A stretch of 64,000 nt of DNA, taken from NCBI RefSeq assembly GCF_918741275.1, contig NZ_CAKKNA010000014.1, positions 42,455 to 106,454 of the forward strand. Direction: 5' to 3'. Each line of letters opens with the position of its first letter. Position 1 is the first letter of the stretch. The stretch comes from Bacillus sp. CECT 9360. GTDB taxonomy: Bacteria > Bacillota > Bacilli > Bacillales > DSM-1321. Made by a program: the position numbers and the translations under genes. Shown in pieces: positions 49,876 through 58,411 of the stretch. The notes under the pieces are model-generated. The model saw only the letters and a list, made by a program, of their open reading frames with translations. It was not told where the DNA came from and ran no database searches.

Positions 49876-50244
49876 CTAAAAATTGAGGGTTTCCTCTTTA
49901 GATTTATTAACTTCCCAAGTCATATGATGTGCCACTTCTGAGTCGGAAGAAAACTTGAATACATCATCTATATAAGTTGAATTAATGATTTAATTTTGGC
50001 TCATTCATGTGAAACCAGAGTTTCACATGCCTTTCAGCAAAGCTGAAAGGTTGCTCCAACAGGATAGGCCGAGAGAAAGCTCGCTTTCTCCCCGGCCTAT
50101 CCTGCTGGAGCTTAAATGAGCCAAAAATTTATTAATGCGTAATCTTTAGTTCAACTTATATAGGTCATCTAATTCTATCTTTCGCAATAAAAGATGGTCA
50201 GTTTCAAAAGTGGGCATTTCTTTTAAGAATTCCTCTATCTTCAT
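49876..50244 (-). pseudogene. GNAT acetyltransferase pseudogene, split by a MITE-like element and truncated
   Basis: A good start (ATG 50244 after AAAGGAGA) opens MKIEEFLKEMPTFETDHLLL, followed by RKIELDDL, a RimJ-type GNAT N-terminus. The frame then enters the inserted element and stops. Beyond the element, the reading frame continues DDVFKFSSDSEVAHHMTWEV and then NKSKEETLNF before a stop at 49876. The usual 100 or so C-terminal residues with the acetyl-CoA loop are missing. The gene is therefore broken twice, once by insertion and once by 3' loss or decay. Removing the element plus one TA restores a continuous frame across the junction. Confidence 0.85.
49971..50160. mobile_element. 190-bp MITE-like element with TA duplication inside a GNAT gene
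   Basis: The ends are TATAAGTTGA and its complement TCAACTTATA. The inverted match continues imperfectly inward for about 20 bp and reappears as TTGGCTCATT / AATGAGCCAA. TA flanks both sides (49969-49970 and 50161-50162). The interior has three or more strong hairpins: CATGTGAAA / TTTCACATG, CCTTTCAGC / GCTGAAAGG, and a long GCTCCAACAGGATAGGCC / GGCCTATCCTGCTGGAGC arm. It encodes no protein. TA duplication is typical of IS630/Tc1-mariner-type elements, which probably mobilised it in trans. Confidence 0.85.
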
Positions 50245-50309
50245 AACGTTCTCCTTTAAAAGATAATGACATTAAACATCTTCCTTTTCTAAGTACTAAT
50301 TCTCCCTAA

Positions 50310-50340
50310 TTAAAAGAGACAAAACCTTTACGATTTTGTC
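50310..50340 (-). terminator. Terminator downstream of holA and array F
   Basis: On the minus strand GACAAAATCG pairs with the GGTTTTGTC arm, followed by TCTTTTAATT. It lies about 290 bp after the holA stop codon, on the far side of array F. Transcripts reading out of holA would include the array. The rest of the 50245-50445 stretch holds nothing else that I can identify. Confidence 0.6.
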
Positions 50341-50445
50341 CTTTAAAATATATTGTTTGCACCTCGCAACGGGGGCTCCGTTGGTTTTGCTTCACCTTTT
50401 TAACTTTACAAACTTTATAAGCCGAAATTCATGCCTGGAACCATG

Positions 50446-50585
50446 TTTATGAGCGATTATTCAGATTTCTGCTCGATAATTTGAATTTGTGCTCGATGAT
50501 CCGAATTTGTGCTCGATGATTTGAATTTACGAGCGTCTAACCAAATTTACGAGCGCCCCCCAATTTATGAGTGCTCACCCAACTT
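50446..50585 (-). repeat. Array F: seven ~20-bp units related to array D
   Basis: On the plus strand, units start with TTT at 50447, 50466, 50486, 50506, 50526, 50546 and 50564. The two central ones (TTTGTGCTCGATGATCCGAA, TTTGTGCTCGATGATTTGAA) are the reverse complement of the array D unit. The rightmost three carry ATTTACGAGCG or similar, the reverse complement of the CGCTCGTAAAT subtype seen at the left edge of array D. It lies just downstream of holA, in sense orientation when read in the standard unit direction. Confidence 0.85.
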
Positions 50586-50628
50586 TACAGCAAAAAAATA
50601 CTAAAGGTCCATTTTCCGTTTTGCGGTT

Positions 50629-51642
50629 TTATCTTATTTTCAAAATCATCAGTTCCAGCGTGATTTCCTTTTCTGCTTGACCTGTTTTCATTTTGTAGTC
50701 GGCTTCGGCCAGCTCATTTATGATGGAAAGCAGTTCTCTTTCGTCAAATCGGCCCGTTTTTTCCATGGCCAGTTTGACCCGGTATGGATGGATCCGGAGC
50801 GCACCGGCGATTTTTTGCTGGCTGTATCCTTGTTTCGCCATTTCTTTCACTTGATACATAATTCTGACCTGGCTGGCCATAACGCCGAGAATTTTGATTG
50901 GCTCTTCATTCTGTCTGAGCAGCTCATGATAGATGGCGATGGCTTCCTCGACCTTTTTCTGCAGGACTTTATCAACCAGGGTAAAAACGTTTTGCTCGAG
51001 CGATTTTGCGACCAATTTTTCTACGGTTGCCGCGTCGATTCTTTTTTCCTCGTCCATGTATAAAGCCATTTTTTCTATTTCATTTGAAAGTTGCATCAAG
51101 TTGGTCCCGGCAAGATCCAACAACAATTCGATGGCGTCTTCATCGATTTGTACCGTCCTTGCAGCTGCCCGCTCCCTGATCCAGACTTTCAATTCATTAT
51201 CCCCAAGCTTTTTCGCTTCGATCGTTACGGCTTTCCGCTTTAATTCCTTGGTGATTTTTTTTCGGTCATCCAGTTTTTCATATGGCGCGGTAAATACGAG
51301 AATCGAATAGGATGCAGGATCGGCAAGGTATCGCTCCAGTTTTTTTATATCGTGTTCCACTTTTTGTTTTGGTTTTTCCGCGGTTAAAAAAGAAGGATTG
51401 TGCATGAAAACCAGACGTCTTTCCCCCATGAACGGCAGGGTTTCAACGTCTTCGAGCGCTATTTCTATTGGGGTTTCCTCCAAATCGAACTGCGCGAAGT
51501 TAAAATCGATTTCTTCCTCCGTAAGGGCATGTTCCAATAATAATTGCTTCGTTTCATTAATAAGAAAGGCTTCCGTTCCATAAATTAAATACACAGGTGC
51601 AAATTTCTTTCGTTTCAGGTCTTTCCAAACATCTAATACCAC
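50629..51642 (-). CDS. holA: DNA polymerase III delta subunit HolA (YqeN)
   Basis: A 337-residue clamp-loader subunit that opens the beta clamp. VWKDLKRKKFAPVYLIYGTEAFLINETKQLL is the family N-terminus. RRLVFMHNPSFL and LEQNVFTLVDKVLQKKVEEAIAIYHELLRQNEEPIKILGVMASQ are further delta segments. The start is a GTG at 51642, chosen by alignment to VWKDL; a GGCGG-like site precedes it. It is on the minus strand, between the accessory patch and the divergent yqzM. Confidence 0.92.
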   Translation of the reverse strand: MVLDVWKDLKRKKFAPVYLIYGTEAFLINETKQLLLEHALTEEEIDFNFAQFDLEETPIEIALEDVETLPFMGERRLVFMHNPSFLTAEKPKQKVEHDIKKLERYLADPASYSILVFTAPYEKLDDRKKITKELKRKAVTIEAKKLGDNELKVWIRERAAARTVQIDEDAIELLLDLAGTNLMQLSNEIEKMALYMDEEKRIDAATVEKLVAKSLEQNVFTLVDKVLQKKVEEAIAIYHELLRQNEEPIKILGVMASQVRIMYQVKEMAKQGYSQQKIAGALRIHPYRVKLAMEKTGRFDERELLSIINELAEADYKMKTGQAEKEITLELMILKIR

Positions 51643-52004
51643 TGTACCGCCTCATTTATATGTATTCTTATCTTTATGGTATAGGTGGTTTGACAATTTG
51701 ACAAGATATAATGGGAATTGGCCGTTGCCCGGCCAACTCCCGATCTATATAAACACTGGAAAGGAAGGCCCGGGATACTTCCTTTTCCAGCGGTAATAGG
51801 ATGGAAAGTAGGTATTAGTGGAAAGCTGCAGGAATGAAATAAGCTGTGCTGCTTTGTATCTTTATTTTCACCCTTCAGTTGTAAACTATTTGTGACAACT
51901 CTTGTCAGTAAAGGAAAAAGCGAAGGAGACATTTCGAATATAAGCTAGTTGTAGATTTTTTTTTTGTAATCGCTTATACTAAAAAGGAAATAGGAGGGGT
52001 AGAC
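51643..52004. other. Intergenic region with two GC-rich hairpins between holA and yqzM
   Basis: No gene is supported in these 362 bp. A short inverted repeat TTGGCCG ... CGGCCAA lies at 51719-51735. A longer hairpin CTGGAAAGGAAG ... CTTCCTTTTCCAG spans 51756-51790. Their role is unclear; they may belong to the 5' region of holA or be repeat remnants. A TATACT box (51975-51980) precedes yqzM by about 24 bp, but no convincing -35 at the right distance is seen. Confidence 0.45.
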
Positions 52005-52139
52005 ATGAACGAATTTGAAAAAAATGTGCAATCCAAGCGTAATGACGCTATTGATTCCGCAGTTGGCTTTATTGCAGCTTTTGGATTTTTCGCCACTATG
52101 TTCATTATCGCTACCGTAATTTATTACGTGGGACAATAA
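52005..52139 (+). CDS. yqzM: YqzM family small membrane protein
   Basis: A 44-residue protein preceded by TAGGAGGGG. It reads MNEFEKNVQSKRNDAIDSAV, then a hydrophobic span GFIAAFGFFATMFIIATVIY. This is nearly identical to B. subtilis YqzM in sequence and position. The single span suggests a membrane protein. Its function is unknown. It has its own terminator. Confidence 0.92.
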   Translation: MNEFEKNVQSKRNDAIDSAVGFIAAFGFFATMFIIATVIYYVGQ

Positions 52140-52165
52140 TGATCGGGTACATAGTTGACCGTATC

Positions 52166-52190
52166 AAGGCTGCGTACAGCAGTCTTTTTT
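52166..52190 (+). terminator. Rho-independent terminator of yqzM
   Basis: GGCTGC (52168-52173) pairs with GCAGTC (52179-52184), with one G-U pair, followed by TTTTTT. It lies 27 bp after the yqzM stop codon. Confidence 0.8.
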
Positions 52191-52248
52191 CAATTTGCGA
52201 AAGAAAATTTTTCTTTTTTGCAGGTAGCCAATCTTAATTTACTCCATT

Positions 52249-54546
52249 CTATGGCAAAACACTTGAAAAGGTTCCGCTCCGCTTTGTGAAACGGTAGGAC
52301 ACCGCGCCATCTTTGTCTGTTCGGTAAATATGGATTCTTCTTTCATTCAAAGCTTCCATAACTTCAGGATGGGGATGGCCATAGCGATTCTCCTTCCCAG
52401 CAGAGATAATGGCGATCCTTGGCTGCAGTCGATCCAAAAACGATTCGGATGTTGATGTTTTGCTGCCATGGTGACCGGCTTTTAGGACATCTGCCCGCAA
52501 ATTCGGAAATACCTTATGAATTTCTTTTTCTCCGTCCATGCCTAAATCCCCGGTAAACATCCAGCGCTGACCGCCAAATTCCGCATACATCACAATCGAT
52601 GATTCATTTTTATCTTCTTCCTCCCGGTAAGGGTTCAAAATATAAAACGTGGCTTCTCCAGCTTTCCAACGATCTCCCCTTTTAACAGCCGTAAAGGTGA
52701 TTTTCTTTGCTTTTGCCGTATCGATGAACTCCTCACGAATATAATCCTTTTCTGAGCCTCTGCCGATGACGATTTCTTCCACGTCGATTTCTTGGATTAC
52801 TTCCTTGACGCCTCCAATATGGTCAGCGTCGGGATGGGTCAAAATCAGCTTATCCAGCCTGCCGATCCCCTTGCTTTTAAGCAAAGGTACAATAATGTCC
52901 TTTCCAGTATTAAAACTGCTTCTCCTCTGCTTCCAAGCTTCCTGCTTAAACATCAGCCGCCCGCCTGTATCGATTAAATAGTTCCCTTTATCAAAGGGAA
53001 GCTTAATTAATATCGCATCGCCCTGCCCGATGTCGATGAATATTACCTCACCAAAAGGATTGAGCTTTTCAATATATAATTGGAAAACCAGTAACAGAGC
53101 AATCGCAGCCGATAAATATTTAACGGTCTTAAAAGCTGATAAATCCCAGCCTATAAAAAACACGAGAATGGCCAATACGAGCATGAGCATCAGGAAAAAT
53201 GACGGCTTTCCAAAAGCGACGGATGCAAGCGGCATGATTGAAACAAATCCCGCCACTTCATTGCTGGCCGTAATAATCAAATCGAGAAAATAAATGAAAA
53301 AATCACCTGCGGGAGGATATACGATGTGAATGAGGAAAGCTAGTATGCTGAAGGGGAGAAGAATCGAATAAAGCGGCACAAACAAAATATTGAGGAATAC
53401 GCCCAAAATGGTGACTTCATAGAAATTAAAAAGGAGAATGGGTACCGTGCTCATCTGGCAAACAAAACTGACCATGAATAGCTGAACCGCCCTGCTTTTA
53501 TAGCGAGGAACTATCGCCGAAGACAAAATGATCGAAAAAGCCGCCGCAAATGAAAGCTGAAAGCCGATATTGAACAGCATATATGGCTGTATGAAAAGAA
53601 GCGAAAGATAAACGATGATCATCGATTTTGTAATCGGGATATGTTTTTTGAGATACAACAGTAAGAAAAAAATCATTGCCATCAAACAAGCCCTCCAAAC
53701 GGATATGCTGGCTCCCGAAAGAATGACATAAATAGGCAAAAAAGTAAGCATCGATAAACTCATCATTTCTCTCGTGACTCCAAGCCTGATTCCCGCATAG
53801 AAAATGATTCCTGCCAGAAAGCTGACATGCAGTCCGGAAATGGCGAGCAAATGAACGAGACCAAGCCGCTGAAAAATGGCAAGCTCATCCTCATTTATTT
53901 CCTTTTGTTCACCAAAAAGAAGGGCGGAGACATACCCGCTCGTTTCTCTCGGAAAATGTTTTTCGACATAAACGATCCCTGCACTCCTTATTTTCTTAAT
54001 GCTATGCAAGATATTTCCTTTTTCGAAGAAACAATCGTGAAAGGAAAACCTCTCTACGCTTAGTATCCAGTAAATTCCCTGCTGCTTTAAATAGTTCCGG
54101 TAATCAAAGCTGTTTACATTCCGCTCTGTTTCCGGCTCTTCCAGACTGCCTTTAACAGGACAGGAAAGACCGACCGCTGCCTGATGCTCAAGCAGCTGTT
54201 TTTCATCTAAGGTTGGAATGATATACCTGAGCTGCAGTTTTTCATCCGCATCGGAGCGGACCTCAGCGCGAAGGATGTTCCCATCAATGTCTGGGATTTC
54301 TGTAAAGATAATCTGAAAAGAGGTTTCTGTACCTGTATAGAAGGGGGAGCGAAGGTGATCGGCAACGGATGCTGCCGAAAGGAAGAGAACGATTGTTATC
54401 ACTTGAAGAAGGACGGCGCGATAGCCGTTTTTATAATACACAAACGACAAAAAAAAGATGATACAAAAAGAGACCTTCCAGCCAAAAAAAGAAAAAGCCG
54501 TTACCCCAAGGGTTGCGGAAACGGCTAAGAAAAGAAGATTATTCAT
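52249..54546 (-). CDS. comEC: DNA uptake channel protein ComEC
   Basis: A 765-residue multi-pass membrane protein that passes single-stranded DNA into the cell during transformation. An extracytoplasmic OB-like domain (about 60-200) follows two N-terminal spans. The competence domain (about 215-490) contains GLVHLLAISGLHVSFLAG. The C-terminal metallo-beta-lactamase-like domain has IGQGDAILIKLPF and LTHPDADHIGG, a probable nuclease site, then LKAGHHGSKTS. Length and order agree with B. subtilis. It is the last gene of comEA-comEB-comEC. Confidence 0.96.
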   Translation of the reverse strand: MNNLLFLAVSATLGVTAFSFFGWKVSFCIIFFLSFVYYKNGYRAVLLQVITIVLFLSAASVADHLRSPFYTGTETSFQIIFTEIPDIDGNILRAEVRSDADEKLQLRYIIPTLDEKQLLEHQAAVGLSCPVKGSLEEPETERNVNSFDYRNYLKQQGIYWILSVERFSFHDCFFEKGNILHSIKKIRSAGIVYVEKHFPRETSGYVSALLFGEQKEINEDELAIFQRLGLVHLLAISGLHVSFLAGIIFYAGIRLGVTREMMSLSMLTFLPIYVILSGASISVWRACLMAMIFFLLLYLKKHIPITKSMIIVYLSLLFIQPYMLFNIGFQLSFAAAFSIILSSAIVPRYKSRAVQLFMVSFVCQMSTVPILLFNFYEVTILGVFLNILFVPLYSILLPFSILAFLIHIVYPPAGDFFIYFLDLIITASNEVAGFVSIMPLASVAFGKPSFFLMLMLVLAILVFFIGWDLSAFKTVKYLSAAIALLLVFQLYIEKLNPFGEVIFIDIGQGDAILIKLPFDKGNYLIDTGGRLMFKQEAWKQRRSSFNTGKDIIVPLLKSKGIGRLDKLILTHPDADHIGGVKEVIQEIDVEEIVIGRGSEKDYIREEFIDTAKAKKITFTAVKRGDRWKAGEATFYILNPYREEEDKNESSIVMYAEFGGQRWMFTGDLGMDGEKEIHKVFPNLRADVLKAGHHGSKTSTSESFLDRLQPRIAIISAGKENRYGHPHPEVMEALNERRIHIYRTDKDGAVSYRFTKRSGTFSSVLP

Positions 54547-54561
54547 AAACCCTCCAGTCTG

Positions 54562-55011
54562 CTATTTTTTAATTTCAAATATTTCCTGGATCTCTACTTG
54601 TTCCGTTTTGACGCCAGCCTGTTTGAACAGTTCTATCGCGTAAGGGTGGTTTTTATAATCTTCCGCGTAAAAAACGGTCTTAATCCCTGCCTGGATGATC
54701 GTCTTGCAGCATTGCAGGCATGGAAAATGCGTCACGTATAGATCCGCTTCTGAGGTCGGAACGCCGAACTTTGCACATTGCAAAATCGCATTCATTTCGG
54801 CATGTATCGTCCTGACACAATGATTATCAATCACATAACAGCCATCATCGATACAATGGTCTCCCCCGGCTATCGAGCCATTGTAGCCACCGGCAATGAT
54901 CCGTTTATCGCGCACAATGGTCGCACCGACAGTCAGCCTTGTACATGTGCTCCTTAACGCGAGCAATTGGCTTTGCGCCATAAAATACTCATTCCAGCTA
55001 ATCCGTTCCAT
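54562..55011 (-). CDS. comEB: ComE operon protein 2, dCMP deaminase family (ComEB)
   Basis: A 149-residue zinc-dependent deoxycytidylate deaminase-type protein. The zinc and catalytic motifs are HAEMNAI and PCLQCCK. RLTVGATIVRDKRIIAGGYNGSIAGGDHCIDDGC carries the nucleotide-binding glycine stretch and extra cysteines. It is encoded within comE, yet its deaminase is not required for transformation in B. subtilis, as far as I recall. It lies 15 bp before comEC. Confidence 0.95.
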   Translation of the reverse strand: MERISWNEYFMAQSQLLALRSTCTRLTVGATIVRDKRIIAGGYNGSIAGGDHCIDDGCYVIDNHCVRTIHAEMNAILQCAKFGVPTSEADLYVTHFPCLQCCKTIIQAGIKTVFYAEDYKNHPYAIELFKQAGVKTEQVEIQEIFEIKK

Positions 55012-55085
55012 AGTTGCTCCCCTTTTTACATAATTCGACTTCTTTCTTCATTTTACCCTCTTCTTTTTGGTTTGGGTAGACCTGC

Positions 55086-55727
55086 TTATTTAACTGTGAT
55101 CGAGTCCTGTAATTTTTCAAATGTTTTGTCTCCGATTCCAGAAATATTTTTCAGATCCTCAATTGCCTGAAACGGACCGCTTTTCTCTCTGTATTCAATG
55201 ATGGCCGTTGCCTTGGCGGGACCGATACCGGGCAATGTATCTAAATCGGCCTCGGCGGCGGTATTTAGATTGATTTTATCACCTTCCGCTCCTTGTGAAC
55301 CTACTGCATTCCCCTCTGCCGGCACACCGCTACTCACGGCATCTTCACCGACCTCCGGCACATAAATGACCATCTGATCTTCCACAAGCTGCGCGAGATT
55401 GACCTTGTTCTTATCAGCATTTTCCGTAAAGTTTCCCGCCTTCGCCACTAAATCAATGACCCGTTCTCCAGATTTTGCCGTAAAAACACCCGGACTTTTC
55501 ACCGCTCCTTTTACATCCACTTTAACGACAGTTGGTGTTTTCGTTTCGGCAGGTGCCTGGGGACCCTCTTCCTCAGCAGCGAAAGTCGGCTGCTTTTCTT
55601 CTTGAAAAAATGAATCTGCCTCATTTTTACTGGTCTCAAGCGATTGCTGGTAAAAGAAATAACCGGCACAACAGGCGATGATAATCAGCGAGATCATTCC
55701 GAGCTTCTTTTTCTGCACTATTTTCAT
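55086..55727 (-). CDS. comEA: Competence DNA receptor ComEA
   Basis: A 213-residue membrane-anchored DNA-binding protein. An N-terminal span (MISLIIIACCAGYFFYQQ) is followed by a low-complexity linker of about 35 residues. The SLBB-like domain (about 67-130: VKVDVKGAVKSPGVFTAKSGERVIDLVAKAG) comes next. The C-terminal helix-hairpin-helix region is INLNTAAEADLDTLPGIGPAKATAII and ISGIGDKTFEKLQDSI. It captures double-stranded DNA at the surface. It is the first gene of the comE operon and divergent from comER. Confidence 0.95.
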   Translation of the reverse strand: MKIVQKKKLGMISLIIIACCAGYFFYQQSLETSKNEADSFFQEEKQPTFAAEEEGPQAPAETKTPTVVKVDVKGAVKSPGVFTAKSGERVIDLVAKAGNFTENADKNKVNLAQLVEDQMVIYVPEVGEDAVSSGVPAEGNAVGSQGAEGDKINLNTAAEADLDTLPGIGPAKATAIIEYREKSGPFQAIEDLKNISGIGDKTFEKLQDSITVK

Positions 55728-55830
55728 ACTTTGAAAACCTCCATGTTCATTTTCTAAGGTATACAGTCATATGTTTATCCTGAGTGACATAGTTTTTTAG
55801 GAGAAGTTCTGCTTAGAGAGGAGGAGGAAA

Positions 55831-56658
55831 ATGAAAATCGGTGTGATTGGAACAGGAAATATGGGGACGATTCTTATTGAAGCGCTCCTTGAAGCAAAGG
55901 GGCTCGAACCAACAGATCTGACAATAACGAATCGGACACTCACGAAATCATTTTCCCTGAAAGATAGGTTCGCCGGTATAACAGTCGTTGATTCTTCCGA
56001 AAAAGTGGTCAAAGAATCTGACGCTATCTTTATATGTGTGAAGCCGCTGGAATTTCATCATGTCATTACAGCCATCAAGCCCTATATCAGAAACAGCCAG
56101 TGCGTCATTTCGATTACAAGTCCGATATCGGTGAAGCAATTGGAATCAAAGCTTGACTGCTGCTGCGCCCGCTTTATACCAAGCATTACAAACCGCGCTT
56201 TGTCAGGAGTATCGCTATTAAGCTTCGGTGAAGCCTGTTCCTCCGAATGGATGGATGCTTTGATAGACTTAGCTTCCCGCATCTCGACACCGGTCACGAT
56301 TGAAAATGACATCACAAGGGTTGCATCTGATATCGTCAGTTGCGGACCTGCATTTTTCAGTTACCTGGCGAGGGCTTTCATTGATGGGGCATGTAAAACG
56401 ACGAAAATCGATGAACAGACGGCAACACTTTTAACAGAGAAAATGCTTGTAGGTCTTGGAGAGCTTTTAAAAAAGGAACTTTACACATTGCCAACCCTGC
56501 AGGAAAAGGTTTGTGTAAAAGGCGGCATTACCGGTGAAGGGATTAAGGCGTTGGATGCTGGAGTGGGAGACATGTTTCAGCAGCTTTTCCATGCAACGCA
56601 TGAGAAATTCGCGGAAGAAATCGAAAAAATCGAAGAGCAATATGGAACTCCTTATTAA
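55831..56658 (+). CDS. comER: ProC-like late competence protein ComER
   Basis: A 275-residue protein of the pyrroline-5-carboxylate reductase family. The Rossmann loop is IGVIGTGNMGTILIEALL at the N-terminus. FICVKPLEFHHV, SITSPISVKQLE and the C-terminal ACKTTKIDEQTATLLTEKMLVGLGELL / VCVKGGITGEGIKALDAG match ProC-like folds. Its physiological reaction is uncertain. It is divergent from comEA, as in Bacillus. AGGAGGAGG lies upstream of the ATG. Confidence 0.93.
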   Translation: MKIGVIGTGNMGTILIEALLEAKGLEPTDLTITNRTLTKSFSLKDRFAGITVVDSSEKVVKESDAIFICVKPLEFHHVITAIKPYIRNSQCVISITSPISVKQLESKLDCCCARFIPSITNRALSGVSLLSFGEACSSEWMDALIDLASRISTPVTIENDITRVASDIVSCGPAFFSYLARAFIDGACKTTKIDEQTATLLTEKMLVGLGELLKKELYTLPTLQEKVCVKGGITGEGIKALDAGVGDMFQQLFHATHEKFAEEIEKIEEQYGTPY

Positions 56659-56703
56659 CATTCGCTGTAAAGAGCGAGTATCCTTCTAAAAAACAAAAAA
56701 AAA

Positions 56704-56738
56704 GAACCGTTTGATGCCTTAGCACTTTCAAACGGTTC
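56704..56738. terminator. Bidirectional terminator between comER and yqeM
   Basis: GAACCGTTTGA pairs with TCAAACGGTTC. On the plus strand GTTATTTTTT follows. On the minus strand TTTTTTTTTGTTTTTT follows. The genes on both sides converge on it. Confidence 0.93.
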
Positions 56739-56739
56739 G

Positions 56740-57486
56740 TTATTTTTTCCGAGCGACAAATAATATTCTTTCGGTCTTGTCATGGACTGGCTCTTCTTCT
56801 AAATCAGAGAGAATCTCCATTAATTCAAAGCCGGCATCCTCAAGCCATTTTTTATACTGCTCAATCGGATAGGTGCGTTGATAATGATATTCCTCAAACC
56901 GGTCATAAAGGCCGCTTTCATGGTCTAAGACAAAAAAGCTTAAATCATGTTCAACACTGTACGGCTCTCCACTAGGGTAGCAATCCCAAATGTAAGAAAC
57001 GTCCTCGTCATTTACAGCGAAGGTTTTGTTTTTGAATAGATGTTCCATTTTAAAAACAGAATGCACATCAAACATAAACAATCCAGCTGTCTTTAAGTGA
57101 CTGTGCACCTGCTTAAAGGTGCGCGGAATGTCGCTTTCCTCACGGATATAATTAAGAGAATCACAAAATATCGTGACACAATCATACTCGCCAAGACCAT
57201 CAAGCTCCGCCATATTTTGCTGGTAGAACGGGATATTCAATCGCTGATTCATCGCTTTACCGTTTGCCACGGCAAGCATTTCCTCGGATAAATCTACTCC
57301 AGACACGGCAAAACCGTGCTTTGCGAGTTCGATGGTGAACTCCCCGGTCCCGCAAGCAAGGTCAAGAATGTCCTTGCCAACGATTCCGTATTGGTCCATT
57401 CTCGAAATGAGCATATCGAGCCATTGCTCATAAGGAGCATCTCTCATCAAGTAATCGTAAACATAGGCAAAACGTTCATAGGTCAT
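56740..57486 (-). CDS. yqeM: Class I SAM-dependent methyltransferase YqeM
   Basis: A 248-residue methyltransferase of unknown substrate. The SAM-binding core is ILDLACGTGEFTIELAKHG (motif I) near residues 39-57, then GVDLSEEMLAVA and YDCVTIFCDSLNYI. The start MTYERFAYVYDYLM is typical. It overlaps the rsfS stop by 4 bp (ATGA), so it is translationally coupled. It closes the yqeG-to-yqeM run. Confidence 0.93.
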   Translation of the reverse strand: MTYERFAYVYDYLMRDAPYEQWLDMLISRMDQYGIVGKDILDLACGTGEFTIELAKHGFAVSGVDLSEEMLAVANGKAMNQRLNIPFYQQNMAELDGLGEYDCVTIFCDSLNYIREESDIPRTFKQVHSHLKTAGLFMFDVHSVFKMEHLFKNKTFAVNDEDVSYIWDCYPSGEPYSVEHDLSFFVLDHESGLYDRFEEYHYQRTYPIEQYKKWLEDAGFELMEILSDLEEEPVHDKTERILFVARKK

Positions 57487-57839
57487 TGACTTAATTCACT
57501 ATGAAGGTCTTCTGTCGGTGCGTCTCCCCATAAACGTTCGAGGTTATAGTAGCTTCTTTCATCGCGGTGGAAAACGTGAGCCACAACATCGCCAAGATCA
57601 ACCAGCACCCATTTTGCTTCGTCGAATCCTTCCAAACGTTCCACTTCATAGCCTTGCTCTTGCGCTTTGGCCTTCATTTCACGGGCAATTGCCTGGACCT
57701 GTTTATCTGAATTTCCGTGGCAAATCAAGAAATAATCCGCAACGAGCGAAATGCCTTTCATATTTAAAACAATGATATCTTCCGCTCTTTTATCGTCTGC
57801 CGCTTTTGCAGCGGTAATTAATAGGTCTCGTTCATTCAT
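57483..57839 (-). CDS. rsfS: Ribosomal silencing factor RsfS (YqeL)
   Basis: A 118-residue protein that binds L14 of the 50S subunit and blocks subunit joining under starvation. Family segments are DIIVLNMKGISLVADYFLICHGNSDKQVQAIA, LEGFDEAKWVLVDLGDVVAHVFH and YYNLERLWGDAP. It overlaps both yqeM and yqeK by 4 bp. Confidence 0.96.
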   Translation of the reverse strand: MNERDLLITAAKAADDKRAEDIIVLNMKGISLVADYFLICHGNSDKQVQAIAREMKAKAQEQGYEVERLEGFDEAKWVLVDLGDVVAHVFHRDERSYYNLERLWGDAPTEDLHSELSQ

Positions 57840-58411
57840 TCCATCTTCTCCTTATAATTTAGTCTGAGGTCGTTATACGTATGAAATGTATCAGGATAAA
57901 CCGCCTGATTTCTTTTCATTAAAAAAAAGATCGTATTCCGCAACGTTTCGATGACGGCCAGATCAAGGTCTTCCTTTGCCGTTTCCCTGACTTCATCCAC
58001 CCCGAGGAATGCCCGTCCCGGTTCGATATAATCCGCGAGAAAAACAATTTTATCAAGAAGTGTCATCTTCACTCTTCCAGAGGTATGATACCGGATCGCA
58101 TCGAGGATCTCAAGGTCGGTTATTCCCGCTTCCTTTTCCACGAGATACGCGCCGACCGGAGCATGCCACAATTCGGAATTATAGATAAGCAAATCCGCGG
58201 CCATCTTTTGCGCGAGAATGATTTCCTTCATTTCATCCTTTGGCCTAAATTTCGCATAGTCATGAAAAATCGCGGCCATTTCCGCTTTTTTTGGATCCCC
58301 TCCGTATCTTTCCGCAAGGATAATGGAGGTTTCCATAACGCCTAATGTGTGTTGATAACGCTGTTCGGTTATCTGCTCTTTTACGAGGCGCAGTGCTTCC
58401 TCACGATTCAT
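57836..58411 (-). CDS. yqeK: HD-domain protein YqeK (diadenosine tetraphosphate hydrolase type)
   Basis: A 191-residue HD superfamily hydrolase. [35 protein letters not shown] carries the metal-binding histidines and the HD pair. [12 protein letters not shown] and AIRYHTSG supply further ligands. Homologues hydrolyse Ap4A symmetrically. The start is ATG 58411, with GAGGAGA upstream. It overlaps nadD by 11 bp, and the nadD-yqeK pairing is common. Confidence 0.93.
   Translation of the reverse strand: MNREEALRLVKEQITEQRYQHTLGVMETSIILAERYGGDPKKAEMAAIFHDYAKFRPKDEMKEIILAQKMAADLLIYNSELWHAPVGAYLVEKEAGITDLEILDAIRYHTSGRVKMTLLDKIVFLADYIEPGRAFLGVDEVRETAKEDLDLAVIETLRNTIFFLMKRNQAVYPDTFHTYNDLRLNYKEKME

Noticed and set aside
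51633..51932. A 99-codon minus-strand frame in the holA-yqzM gap
   Set aside because: It overlaps the holA start and the hairpins, has low-complexity composition, no ribosome site, and no family resemblance.
55728..55830. ComK box between comEA and comER
   Set aside because: No pair of AAAA-N5-TTTT boxes with the standard spacing could be found by eye.
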